A stretch of 39,817 bases of DNA from Bacteriovorax sp. UBA1852 (GTDB lineage: Bacteria; Bdellovibrionota; Bacteriovoracia; Bacteriovoracales; Bacteriovoracaceae). Under the pieces are notes generated by a model. The model ran no database searches. It saw nothing but the letters and a program-made list of their open reading frames with translations, and was not told the origin of the DNA. The stretch covers positions 1 through 39,817 of the forward strand of contig DDIK01000159.1 in assembly GCA_002338505.1 (NCBI GenBank), in the 5' to 3' direction. Position numbers and translations under genes: made by a program. This document shows, piece by piece, positions 26,048 to 34,944 of this stretch (position 1 is the stretch's first letter; each line of letters begins with the position of its first letter).

Positions 26048-27289
26048 ATGACGAAAAGAGTTGTAATAACAGGAATGGGCGCCATTTGTGGGCTTGGACA
26101 CAACCTCAATGATATATGGAATGGCTTACTTGAAGGTAAGTCTGGAATCTCTACAGCTGATAGTTATGATATTAGCTCTCTTCCAATAAAGATCGCTGGC
26201 GAAGTTAAAGACTTTGAACTTGATGAAGATATTCTTTCAGCTAAAGAAGCTGGTCGCTATGATCGATTTATTCACTTCGCACTAAAAGCAACTGATGAAG
26301 CACTTAAAGACTCTGGTGTTGATATAGAATCTCAAAAAGAAAGAGTTGGAGCAATTCTTGGTGTTGGTATGGGAGGTTTTCCTATGATCGAATCCACGGC
26401 AAAGACTTTTCATGACAGAGGCCCAAGAAGAATTTCTCCATTTTTTATTCCAGGGATTATTCCTAATATGGCAACAGGACTTCTTAGTATCAAGTATGGT
26501 TTCATGGGTGTGAACTACTCAGTCGCTAGTGCCTGTGCTTCTTCTTGTCATGCACTCTCATCAGCTTGTGATGAAATCATGTCAGGACGTCATGACGTCA
26601 TGATAAGTGGTGGTGCAGAATCTACAGTTTGTAACCTTGCGATGGGTGGCTTTATAAATATGAAAGCCTTTTCTAAAAATATTGATAATCCAACAAAAGC
26701 ATCGAGACCTTTTGATTCAGACCGTGATGGTTTTGTTATGGGTGAAGGCGCTGGAGTATTAATATTAGAAGAGTACGAAAGCGCAAAAGCTAGGGGCGCT
26801 AAAATTTATGCTGAAATCAAAGGCTTTGGGGCATCTAGTGACGCTCACCATATTACCGCCCCACATCCTGAAGGGATTGGTGCAATTAGCTGTATGAAAA
26901 AAGCACTCGATAATGCAGGAATATCTCCAGAGATGGTCGACTATATAAATGCACATGGCACTTCAACTCCTCTTGGAGATAAAGCAGAAACCGGTGCCAT
27001 CAAAAAAGTACTTGGTGAAGACAATGCTAAGAAAATAAACGTCTCATCTACAAAGTCCATGACAGGTCACCTTCTTGGAGCTGCAGGTGGAATTGAAACA
27101 GTCTTTACGGCCAAGGCAATAGAGACAGGCATGATTCCTCCGACAATCAATCTTGATAACCAAGACCCTGAATGTGATCTCAACTATACAGCACATAAAC
27201 CTGTTGAAAGAAAAATAAGATACGCAATTAATAACTCATTTGGATTTGGATCGACAAATTCATCACTCGTACTTGGTAGTATCGAATAA
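26048..27289 (+). CDS. fabF: 3-oxoacyl-ACP synthase II (FabF)
   Basis: This 413-aa elongating ketoacyl-ACP synthase has catalytic Cys163 in YSVASACASSCHA, the first His in DYINAHGTSTPLGD and the second in KSMTGHLLGAAGG. The C-terminal NSFGFGSTNSSLVL is also typical. AAGGAG lies before the ATG. It shares a transcript with glyA (13-base gap). It is separated from its usual neighbour acpP by the Mrp operon. Confidence 0.97.
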   Translation: MTKRVVITGMGAICGLGHNLNDIWNGLLEGKSGISTADSYDISSLPIKIAGEVKDFELDEDILSAKEAGRYDRFIHFALKATDEALKDSGVDIESQKERVGAILGVGMGGFPMIESTAKTFHDRGPRRISPFFIPGIIPNMATGLLSIKYGFMGVNYSVASACASSCHALSSACDEIMSGRHDVMISGGAESTVCNLAMGGFINMKAFSKNIDNPTKASRPFDSDRDGFVMGEGAGVLILEEYESAKARGAKIYAEIKGFGASSDAHHITAPHPEGIGAISCMKKALDNAGISPEMVDYINAHGTSTPLGDKAETGAIKKVLGEDNAKKINVSSTKSMTGHLLGAAGGIETVFTAKAIETGMIPPTINLDNQDPECDLNYTAHKPVERKIRYAINNSFGFGSTNSSLVLGSIE

Positions 27290-27302
27290 TTAGGAAAGAA
27301 CT

Positions 27303-28553
27303 ATGTTTTTAAAAGACGCAAATAAACTTGAGACAATGGATTCAGAAATCTTTGAGCTCACAAATAAAGAATTGGTAAGGCAAGAGGAAGGCCTAGAACT
27401 TATTGCTTCAGAGAATTATACTTCTAAAGCCGTTATGCAAGCTCAAGGCTCAATCTTAACCAATAAATACGCTGAGGGTCTTCCTAAGAAAAGATACTAT
27501 GGTGGTTGTGAGCATGTTGATAGCATTGAAGAAATTGCGATTGAGCGAGTTTGTAAGCTTTTTAATTGTAAGTATGCCAACGTTCAACCTCACTCTGGCT
27601 CACAAGCAAATATGGGATCATTTTTTGCGTTGATTAATCCTGGTGACACAATTTTAGGAATGGACCTCTCCCAAGGAGGCCATCTTACTCATGGTTCCCC
27701 AGTTAACTTCTCTGGAAAACTTTTTAATGTCGTTTCTTATGGACTTAATGTTGAAAAAGAAGAATTAGACTATGAAGAAGTTAGAAGACTTGCGCATGAG
27801 TCTCAACCTAAAATGATCATAGCTGGTGCAAGTGCTTATGCTAAGATTATAGATTTTGAAAAGTTTAGAGAAATAGCTGACGAAGTAGGAGCTTATCTTC
27901 TTGTAGATATGGCGCATATCGCAGGGCTAGTAGCCGCAGGCGTTCACCCTTCTCCATTTCCACATGCTCATGTCGTCACAAGTACAACACATAAAACACT
28001 CAGAGGACCACGTGGTGGTATTGCTCTGACAAATGACGAAGAGATTATTAAGAAAATAAATTTTAATATGTTTCCAGGAATTCAAGGTGGCCCACTTGAA
28101 CATGTTATTGCTGCTAAGGCCGTAGCTTTTAAAGAAGCCTTAAGTGATGGTTTTAAAGAATATCAACAACAAGTTGTGGCCAACGCTCAAGCACTTGCAA
28201 ATAACCTTAAAGAGCTTGGAATGGATATTGTATCCCATGGTACAGATAACCATCTTGTTCTCGTTAAGACTGACTCGGTCAACCTCACGGGTAAGGTTGC
28301 TGAAAAGACCCTCGAAGCAGCAGGTATCACTTGTAATAAGAACATGATCCCTGGCGATACTCGATCTCCATTTGTAACTTCAGGAATTAGATTAGGAACT
28401 CCAGCTATCACGACGAGAGGGTTTAAAGAAGAGGAAATGAAGAAAGTCGCAAGTTGGATTTTCTCTGCATTAAAGCATCACGATGATGAAAATAAACTTT
28501 TGCAAATAAAAGAAGAAGTTAAAGAATTATGTAAAATATTTCCAGTCTACTGA
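27303..28553 (+). CDS. glyA: Serine hydroxymethyltransferase
   Basis: This 416-aa PLP enzyme converts serine and tetrahydrofolate to glycine and methylene-THF. The PLP lysine is Lys231 in TSTTHKTLRGPRGG. Other signatures are LIASENYTS, NVQPHSGSQAN, DMAHIAGLVAAGVHPSP and the C-terminal SGIRLGTPAITTRGF. The length is normal and it is complete. Its stop lies inside a palindrome at 28537-28564 that also occurs at 31281. nrdR, a usual follower, is 5.9 kb downstream. Confidence 0.98.
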   Translation: MFLKDANKLETMDSEIFELTNKELVRQEEGLELIASENYTSKAVMQAQGSILTNKYAEGLPKKRYYGGCEHVDSIEEIAIERVCKLFNCKYANVQPHSGSQANMGSFFALINPGDTILGMDLSQGGHLTHGSPVNFSGKLFNVVSYGLNVEKEELDYEEVRRLAHESQPKMIIAGASAYAKIIDFEKFREIADEVGAYLLVDMAHIAGLVAAGVHPSPFPHAHVVTSTTHKTLRGPRGGIALTNDEEIIKKINFNMFPGIQGGPLEHVIAAKAVAFKEALSDGFKEYQQQVVANAQALANNLKELGMDIVSHGTDNHLVLVKTDSVNLTGKVAEKTLEAAGITCNKNMIPGDTRSPFVTSGIRLGTPAITTRGFKEEEMKKVASWIFSALKHHDDENKLLQIKEEVKELCKIFPVY

Positions 28554-28564
28554 GACTGGAAATA
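28537..28564 (+). terminator. Hairpin at the glyA 3' end; first copy of a repeated palindrome
   Basis: TATTTCCAGTCT (28537-28548) pairs with AGACTGGAAATA (28553-28564) around ACTG. The hairpin includes the last codons and stop of glyA and has no clean T run after it, so terminator strength is uncertain. The core TTTCCAGTCTACT and AGACTGGAAAT recur at 31281-31308. Confidence 0.6.
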
Positions 28565-28567
28565 TAC

Positions 28568-31180
28568 TTACTTATCAAAAAGTCTTATAATTATATCACG
28601 ACAGGTTTTCCTTAGACTTTTCTTTCCAGAGATCTGACGTGCATGAGAAACAATATCTTTTGAATAGCCTTTAGCTTTAAGATCACGAGAAAGCTTTTCA
28701 AGTCCTTCATAATCACCACTTATCCTAGAAAGAGATCCAAGGATAGAAAGATAGTTTGTAGCTCGCTCTTCATCTACTACTTCAAGAAGCTTGTCAATAT
28801 ATGCCTGCTGAATATACTTTTTAAGCTGCTTAGAAAGAGAGGGATAATTTTTAAAGTCATTTAAGATCAAGCTTAAAAAAGCTCTACTAATAGTATCTTC
28901 AGTCGGATTTCCTGAAAAACCTTCAAAATACTTTTCCATCACATAAAAAAGTTCAAAATCTTTCCCAGCGTCTATATAAGAATCAGAAGACTTATAAAAA
29001 TCGGCCAGCTCTAAAATTGCTCTCTCGGGAAAAATATTATCTCTTTTTACAAAGAGAGACTCTTCTAAGGCTTCTCTAAAAGGAGCGGCTACTTGACGAA
29101 GCTTTGCTCCATCAAAATGCGTACGAAGAAAAGTCATCGTATTTTCATAAATATGATTAGTCGTATTGAGACTACTTTCATCGTGGTGAACTTCTTTATA
29201 AAGTTCAAACATTTCGGCTACAACAGCTTTTACATCTTCCGTGTAGTTTTCACCTCTTTCAATAAGAGCAAAGCGCTGTTTAATTATAGTCTTTATTTGA
29301 AGATGCTCATTATACTCCCATTGATCAAATTCCCATTGAAAGGCCTTAACGATAAAGGCACGCCATTTATCTTTATAAAAATCCAGGAACCACTTCTTTT
29401 CATCTGGAAAATTGCGATTCAATATAGCTTTGACTGTAAAGTAACTATTCTCCACAATCTGCTGACGTCCACCTGATTCATAATGAGCTATTGAAGATTC
29501 CATTAACTCTTTAAGTTTAGAGAACTGTTCATCTCCTTCATAAAAGAGGAGGATTTTCGAAGCTTTCTCATATTCATTTTCATTAAGGAGTTTTTCATAG
29601 AAAGAGTTAACATCAAAGCCATCAAAACTATTAACCGTTGACTTCCATTCATCTAGAGTAAGGCGATTGCTCATCCCCACTTTAATAAAGTCTTTAAAGT
29701 CATCATAATTTTTTATAGTCGAAGCATCATCAAGAATCTTGCTAAAAGATTTTAGCTGTCTATAAGTTCCATTAGCCTCACCAAGGACATTACTATTTTT
29801 AACCACAAAGGCATCAGTATCGTATTCATATTTCAAAATATCGATACCGTATTTATCACAAAAATCGTCTTGATTTAACCCGGAACTTCTATAGATATCC
29901 TGAACATAACCTTCTTTGCTAACATCAGCGATAACTGCATTAGGCTCTACTTTAAACTGAACGACTCGGTCTTTATGCCCCCCCCAATCGATAGCGAACT
30001 TAATATCTTTTTTGCCAACTACATACAATCCTTTTCCACCAACACCATCAGAAGATTCCATTACCCCTTGATAGAGAATTCCTTTAAAGCTCGCATCAGT
30101 TCCCGTCCCGTGATACATCAGTCCATTAGGAAAAAAGTCAGATACATTTGAATAGAAGCGGTCCTTATCAATTCCACTTTCTGTAAGCGCTCTTTCGACG
30201 GCGGTCTCATCTTTGTACTTAGCAAAGAGATAAGGCTTAAGTGCTTGAATCTCACTATAAGCATTAGTAAGAACCTCTACTCCCAATTCCGCGTGAAGCA
30301 TTTTTGTAGCCGTTGGGTTGGTATAAGAGCGATAACCCTTTTTAAGGGTTCCGTTAATCCATTCTCTAAACTTCTGATTCTCTAGATACTCCTTTAGGGA
30401 ACGCTTTTTACTAGCCTCGGCAATGACTCTCTTAACAACTTCTTTATTTTCCCCCATCATCTCAAGAAGAACATCTTTGTTCGGATGTCCCCTTCCAAAG
30501 AGAGCTGCGTACTGCATTGCTGTAAGACGCACATAGCGTAGGGCCAAAAGAATGGGGTGATTTAACCTAAGCTTGGCATAGCGAGTGGAGGCAAACTCAG
30601 CGGGGCTAGAGAAAACAACAGAGATCTTTCCTGAATATACTTCTCCTATACCATTACCAAATCTTCCAGTATCGACAACTCCATCTTTACCAAGCCGAAT
30701 TTTTTCAACTGGAATAAAACCTTGAGCTATTTCATCTTTTCCAGCTTGAGTAGATGTATCAAAACGCTCAAAGGAGATTGTATCAATATTTTTAACACCA
30801 AACTCTTCCGCTGATACAGGAACTTTGGTTTTCGCTACAATATCCACATCGGATTCTCCAATAATAAAATCCCGTACATCGATAACTTGAAGCGATCTCA
30901 GTTTAGCCACAACAGCATCGTATTCGCTTTGATTACTAGCAGCTGAAAGCTTTCCCTTAAGCCAATACAGATAATCCCGTGAGGTCCCACCAAAGAATTC
31001 CGCTTCAGGATCAATGTCCCAAACCGTTTTAAAAAGATTTACTTTTCTGGAAAGCTCGTTCGCCAAGGACTCAAACTCAGAAAGAGAATAGACCCCCGTT
31101 TCCGAAGCCGGTTCACGTCGGCTAGTTTCCATCAAGGAGCAAGAAACTATAAAAAATAGAATGATTGGCCAAATTTTCAC
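28568..31180 (-). CDS. Lipoprotein with nucleotidyltransferase-like and PARP-like ADP-ribosyltransferase domains
   Basis: From GTG at 31180 the product is 870 aa and starts with a short lipoprotein signal (MKIWPIILFFIVSC). A TTG at 31207 gives 879 aa; neither start has a strong ribosome-binding site. In the 879-aa numbering, GGTSRDYL (73-80) and GESDVDIV (117-124) resemble the GG..RD and D.D motifs of the pol-beta nucleotidyltransferase fold. Residues 363-470 resemble a PARP/ART core: LMYHGT (His366), GILYQGV, GGKGLYV (Tyr395), AIDWGG, then DTDAFVVKN where PARPs carry the Glu. The third residue reads as Asp/Ala, as in mono-ADP-ribosyl PARPs that lack it. The remaining 400 residues are mainly helical. 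A role in modifying prey or envelope targets is inference. The domain calls are by motif only. Confidence 0.65.
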   Translation of the reverse strand: MKIWPIILFFIVSCSLMETSRREPASETGVYSLSEFESLANELSRKVNLFKTVWDIDPEAEFFGGTSRDYLYWLKGKLSAASNQSEYDAVVAKLRSLQVIDVRDFIIGESDVDIVAKTKVPVSAEEFGVKNIDTISFERFDTSTQAGKDEIAQGFIPVEKIRLGKDGVVDTGRFGNGIGEVYSGKISVVFSSPAEFASTRYAKLRLNHPILLALRYVRLTAMQYAALFGRGHPNKDVLLEMMGENKEVVKRVIAEASKKRSLKEYLENQKFREWINGTLKKGYRSYTNPTATKMLHAELGVEVLTNAYSEIQALKPYLFAKYKDETAVERALTESGIDKDRFYSNVSDFFPNGLMYHGTGTDASFKGILYQGVMESSDGVGGKGLYVVGKKDIKFAIDWGGHKDRVVQFKVEPNAVIADVSKEGYVQDIYRSSGLNQDDFCDKYGIDILKYEYDTDAFVVKNSNVLGEANGTYRQLKSFSKILDDASTIKNYDDFKDFIKVGMSNRLTLDEWKSTVNSFDGFDVNSFYEKLLNENEYEKASKILLFYEGDEQFSKLKELMESSIAHYESGGRQQIVENSYFTVKAILNRNFPDEKKWFLDFYKDKWRAFIVKAFQWEFDQWEYNEHLQIKTIIKQRFALIERGENYTEDVKAVVAEMFELYKEVHHDESSLNTTNHIYENTMTFLRTHFDGAKLRQVAAPFREALEESLFVKRDNIFPERAILELADFYKSSDSYIDAGKDFELFYVMEKYFEGFSGNPTEDTISRAFLSLILNDFKNYPSLSKQLKKYIQQAYIDKLLEVVDEERATNYLSILGSLSRISGDYEGLEKLSRDLKAKGYSKDIVSHARQISGKKSLRKTCRDIIIRLFDK

Positions 31181-31280
31181 TTTAATATTTTCGTCATAAG
31201 AGTTCAAAACTTGATCTTTTCAGTGATTTTTGGAATGACTTTAGGTAAAAGCCGAGTAATTTGACAAGCTATTAAAGAAT

Positions 31281-31307
31281 TTTCCAGTCTACTAAGTAGA
31301 CTGGAAA
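31281..31307 (-). terminator. Hairpin downstream of the Cys-rich lipoprotein gene; second copy of the repeated palindrome
   Basis: TTTCCAGTCTACT (31281-31293) is an exact inverted match to AGTAGACTGGAAA (31295-31307), a near-perfect 13-bp arm palindrome. It lies 8 bases past the stop of the gene at 31315 and shares its core with the hairpin at 28537-28564. On the minus strand only a weak T run follows. Confidence 0.65.
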
Positions 31308-31314
31308 TTTTGTT

Positions 31315-34248
31315 CTATTCTCCTGCTGGTCTCTCAAATTGAACGGTATCATGATATAAAAGATTATGCTTCGTTTCATCTGATTCTGATGTCGTATCAC
31401 ATCTATAAACCGGATAATATTCAAAAGTACTGGACTCTGTTGGGTTAGGTTTTTCACAAGAAGCAATAATACACATCTCCTCACTGAATCGACTCTCTTT
31501 AAAAATATATGGACATTTACCTGAAGAGTAAAAGCTCTTACTGCTAAGGGTGTTATTAGGCGAAGAAAGATTCCCCTTCTCCACAGAGGAGTCTGTGTAA
31601 GTTCTTAGTGTTCCTAAGTTCTTTATTTCATCTCCAAAACCTCTGTAGTAGTCTCTGGCAGGTTGATTTTTACGACCACGGTGACTATATATATTTACTT
31701 TTCTGAAGAAACCAATAGACCTTTCATCTAAAGGCTCAATCAATGGTTTTGATAATACTTTCACCATCAAACTATCTGTAGAAAATAGCTTCCCGTTAGA
31801 GATATTGGCTTTATCAGAAATTGTCTCACAAGATAAAACTGGTCTCACCCATTTAAAAGCATCAAATTCAGGATTAGAACAACTTAGATATTTACAAGTC
31901 TTATCATTTGAATTTTCATTGGCCACTTCATATGGACATCTCCCTTTATAAAAACCATCTTTTAATAGTAAATTAATCGGATAGTCTCTCTTCATTGTTC
32001 TTACGTAATTAAGCTCTTGATCATACTCACTCTCATAGGTTGCCTCATGATAATCTCGATGATTACCAAACTCTCCATAAATTCCTATAGAGTTTAACCA
32101 AGCTTTTGCACTTTTACCTTTAGGACCAACCTTTTGTGTAGGTGGCTGTGCAACCTCCTTTGGTTTTGATAAGTCTGCCCAACGACTCTGAGCAGGTAAT
32201 CTCTTGATATAAAGCGATTGAGCTTCAAAAGCTAAACCATGTGCATTGTTATTAGAAAGAGAGACATTTGTACAATTGGTAACGGCTCTAAAGTCTGAGG
32301 TTCCAAGTGCATTTGCTGCATTCTTTGCAGGTCCATATTTACAAACTTGAGTCTCACTATCTTCAAACTTCACTCTGTATAAACATTGGCCTTCTCCAAC
32401 TGATACTAGCCAGTTTTTATATTTCCATCCATAATGTGGGTAAGACTTAATTGCATCAGTAAGAACAAAGTGTTGTCTCGCTCCATTAAGATAATTTTTA
32501 TGAACTCCAACTTGATCGTAAGAAATATTTTTTCTAGAAAGCCAAGAACTACAGTCCTCACCTTTTTCACCATACCCAAGATCTAAGCCTAAGCTATTTG
32601 CCGTAGGTGCATGTCCAAGATTTATCCATCGCTTATTATAATTACATTCCTCGAGTTTTGAATTTGCAGGACAACCACTAAGAGCCTTCAATGCCTTAAT
32701 TGTTTCAGGACTCTCATTACCTGGCTGAATAGGCAGAATTACAATTGGCTCATCTGGTGGAGTTGGTGTTGGCGTAGGCGTAGGCGTAGGATCAACGACA
32801 TATCTCTTACATTCTCCATTGTGAGGTTTATAGCCCTCATTGCAAGAAGTAGCAATACAGCTTCCAGAGTTTAACCAATTGCCAGAATTACATACTCTTG
32901 ACATCTTACCTTGCCCATTATTAACAGCGCAAGTAATCTGAGTTTCACCTTCACATGATTTTTGAACACAGTTTCCATCTAAATTTTTCGTATATCCATC
33001 ATCACAAACAACCAACAGACACTTTGATAAAAACTCCCAATTACCTTTATCACACCTTCTGTAACGAACCCCTTCTCCATTTGAAACGGTACAAGATAAA
33101 GTGTGATCTCCTTCACATCTTTTTTCTAAACATATACCATTCACCAAATCATAACCATCTTCACAGGATGTAAGTTCGCAACCACCATATCTCTGCCATT
33201 GTCCATCAATACATCTTCTTTTTTGAAGTCCCTCTCCTAGAGAGTTTTTGCAATTCACTTGGGAGCTTCCAGTACAAGTTCTCTTTGTACAAACTCCATT
33301 AACTAACTCATAACCTCGATTACACTGAAGAGGTGAACAAACTCCAAACGTTCCCCATTCACCGTCAGTACATGAACGGGACTTAAGCCCTACACCATTT
33401 ACGATCTGACATATTTCTTCACCATTACCAGAACATGTTTTATTCACACATCTTCCATTAAGAAGTCTTTGACCTTCCCGACAAGAAATAAGTCGACATG
33501 CTCCAAGTGTAATTGTTCCATCATTACAGCTGATATCTCTCTCCCCTAAGCCTCCATAAAATGAACATGTGCGGTCAATACTTGTAAAGTCACATTGACG
33601 CTGCACCTCAACCTCTGATCCTCTTTCGATCTCTAGGGCCAAAGCCTTTCTCTGCTCTTCATTAAGTTGTTGAATACTACTTAGAGATTGTTCATCGAGA
33701 AAGTCTCTAATTTTTTTAAAAGTATGAGAGAGATTATTATTTACTTTCGATGTTGTTTCTTCATTTACTATATGCTCTTCACTAGATATCGATGAGTCAA
33801 AGAACTTTAAATACTTTCTTGTCTTCCCGTCTCTAGAAGTTACTCTTGTTTCGAATATCTTTCCCTCATAAACTTTAGGATATTGACTGAACTTGAAATC
33901 AAATACCCCACTTTCATCAACAGACGATTCACAAATTTTATCTCGATTTTGATCTTCATCAAGTACATATAAATATGCACATCTTTGAGTCTCACAACGA
34001 GAGAGACAAGAGTCACTGTTTGCGTGAGCTGATGAAAATAAAAGGGAGAGAAATGTTACTCTGCCTTTAATACTGAAAGTATTTATTGAATTATTCTCTG
34101 GAGAATTATCCTGTTCATCATTGGTGTTGTTATTTTCATTTGGCTCTGAAAGGTCAACTTTAGTATCAATAGACTTATTAACTTTTCCAGGCTGACATCC
34201 CGCTAGGCCAAATAGCATTAGGAAAATAATAGATATTCTTAAAAACAT
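31315..34248 (-). CDS. Large Cys-rich modular lipoprotein with two tandem repeat arrays
   Basis: This 977-aa lipoprotein (lipobox GLAGC, residues 14-18) has an Asn/Glu-rich linker, then a mostly soluble region. Residues about 219-482 contain five copies of a roughly 53-aa Cys-rich unit with the pattern C..G...C....G.G...R.C..G.W...G.C....C..GY..VNG.C. A PTPTPTPTP linker follows (about 487-497). The rest holds three repeats of about 120 aa, each ending with a G.C.Y / GRCPY / GKCPY element, then a Cys pair and a final Cys: about residues 515-650, 690-800 and 830-960. Such modular extracellular proteins often bind or adhere, but no enzyme motif is visible and the family is not recognised. It is on the minus strand between glyA and nrdR. 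Confidence 0.75.
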   Translation of the reverse strand: MFLRISIIFLMLFGLAGCQPGKVNKSIDTKVDLSEPNENNNTNDEQDNSPENNSINTFSIKGRVTFLSLLFSSAHANSDSCLSRCETQRCAYLYVLDEDQNRDKICESSVDESGVFDFKFSQYPKVYEGKIFETRVTSRDGKTRKYLKFFDSSISSEEHIVNEETTSKVNNNLSHTFKKIRDFLDEQSLSSIQQLNEEQRKALALEIERGSEVEVQRQCDFTSIDRTCSFYGGLGERDISCNDGTITLGACRLISCREGQRLLNGRCVNKTCSGNGEEICQIVNGVGLKSRSCTDGEWGTFGVCSPLQCNRGYELVNGVCTKRTCTGSSQVNCKNSLGEGLQKRRCIDGQWQRYGGCELTSCEDGYDLVNGICLEKRCEGDHTLSCTVSNGEGVRYRRCDKGNWEFLSKCLLVVCDDGYTKNLDGNCVQKSCEGETQITCAVNNGQGKMSRVCNSGNWLNSGSCIATSCNEGYKPHNGECKRYVVDPTPTPTPTPTPPDEPIVILPIQPGNESPETIKALKALSGCPANSKLEECNYNKRWINLGHAPTANSLGLDLGYGEKGEDCSSWLSRKNISYDQVGVHKNYLNGARQHFVLTDAIKSYPHYGWKYKNWLVSVGEGQCLYRVKFEDSETQVCKYGPAKNAANALGTSDFRAVTNCTNVSLSNNNAHGLAFEAQSLYIKRLPAQSRWADLSKPKEVAQPPTQKVGPKGKSAKAWLNSIGIYGEFGNHRDYHEATYESEYDQELNYVRTMKRDYPINLLLKDGFYKGRCPYEVANENSNDKTCKYLSCSNPEFDAFKWVRPVLSCETISDKANISNGKLFSTDSLMVKVLSKPLIEPLDERSIGFFRKVNIYSHRGRKNQPARDYYRGFGDEIKNLGTLRTYTDSSVEKGNLSSPNNTLSSKSFYSSGKCPYIFKESRFSEEMCIIASCEKPNPTESSTFEYYPVYRCDTTSESDETKHNLLYHDTVQFERPAGE
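32756..32790 (-). repeat. Hexanucleotide repeat encoding a Thr-Pro linker
   Basis: Three exact GGCGTA units with degenerate copies before them (GGTGTT and similar) encode the PTPTPTPTP linker in the 977-aa lipoprotein. Changes by whole units would keep the frame. Confidence 0.7.
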
Positions 34249-34393
34249 AAAAATCCCCAGGTAATATTCTTTTCATTCCATTCTATTGCCTTATCTGTCT
34301 TTTTCTCTCAAGAATTTAGCTTTTTCTTTTAAGTATCTGAAATCATATAGACTTCATAGTTTTCTGCTGCCAAACTTTAGAGGCTTCTTACTA

Positions 34394-34422
34394 ATGACGC
34401 TTCATTCATGTTAAGGTAGACT
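34394..34422 (+). promoter_or_regulatory. Possible nrdR-nusB promoter
   Basis: ATGACG (34394-34399) and TAGACT (34417-34422) are spaced by 17 bases and lie 34 bases before nrdR. Each matches the consensus at four of six positions. No clear NrdR box is seen. Confidence 0.3.
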
Positions 34423-34455
34423 GCCCCTACAAGTTACAAGCTAAGAGAGGAATTA

Positions 34456-34944
34456 ATGCACTGCCCTTCATGCAATGCTAGCAACACAAAAGTCATAGAC
34501 TCAAGACATCTATCTGAAGGACATATGATTCGGCGAAGACGTGAGTGCAACTCATGCTTGAAGCGATATACCACTTACGAGAAAGTGCAACTCGAAATGC
34601 CTGTTATCGTAAAGAACGACAAGCGGCGAGAACCTTATAATCGTGAAAAGATTCAAAAAGGAGTCAACAAGGCCTGTCAAAAAAGACCTGTTACCGCGGC
34701 TCAGATAAATAGATTAATTGACGATATTGAAAGACATATAAGTGAAAGCTTTCCATATGAAGCGCCAGCAAAGCAAATTGGTGAAATAACAATGCTTAAA
34801 ATGTATTTACTAGACCCTGTGGCCTATGTAAGATTCGCTTCTTTTTACTGGAACTTTAAAGATATTAATGGATTTGTGAGTAGTCTTCAAAAGAGTATTG
34901 GCAAAATGGATGAGGAAATAAGAAATGACCAAAGAAGCTTATAG
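34456..34944 (+). CDS. nrdR: Transcriptional repressor NrdR
   Basis: This 162-aa repressor controls ribonucleotide reductase genes in response to dATP/ATP. The zinc ribbon is formed by Cys3, Cys6, Cys31 and Cys34 (MHCPSC...CNSCLKRY), followed by RYTTYEKV and an ATP-cone domain (VKNDKRREPYNREKIQKGV). The ending FASFYWNFKDINGF is also typical. AGAGG precedes the ATG. It overlaps nusB by 20 bases; the rib genes often found between them are missing. Confidence 0.97.
   Translation: MHCPSCNASNTKVIDSRHLSEGHMIRRRRECNSCLKRYTTYEKVQLEMPVIVKNDKRREPYNREKIQKGVNKACQKRPVTAAQINRLIDDIERHISESFPYEAPAKQIGEITMLKMYLLDPVAYVRFASFYWNFKDINGFVSSLQKSIGKMDEEIRNDQRSL

Noticed and set aside
29093..29476. 127-aa open frame on the plus strand inside the ART-like gene
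   Set aside because: Antisense to a long real gene, no ribosome-binding site or recognisable motif; its length is expected from AT-rich reading of the opposite strand.
32756..32790. CRISPR-like repeat
   Set aside because: The repeats are 6 bases, contiguous and code for a Thr-Pro linker; no spacers.
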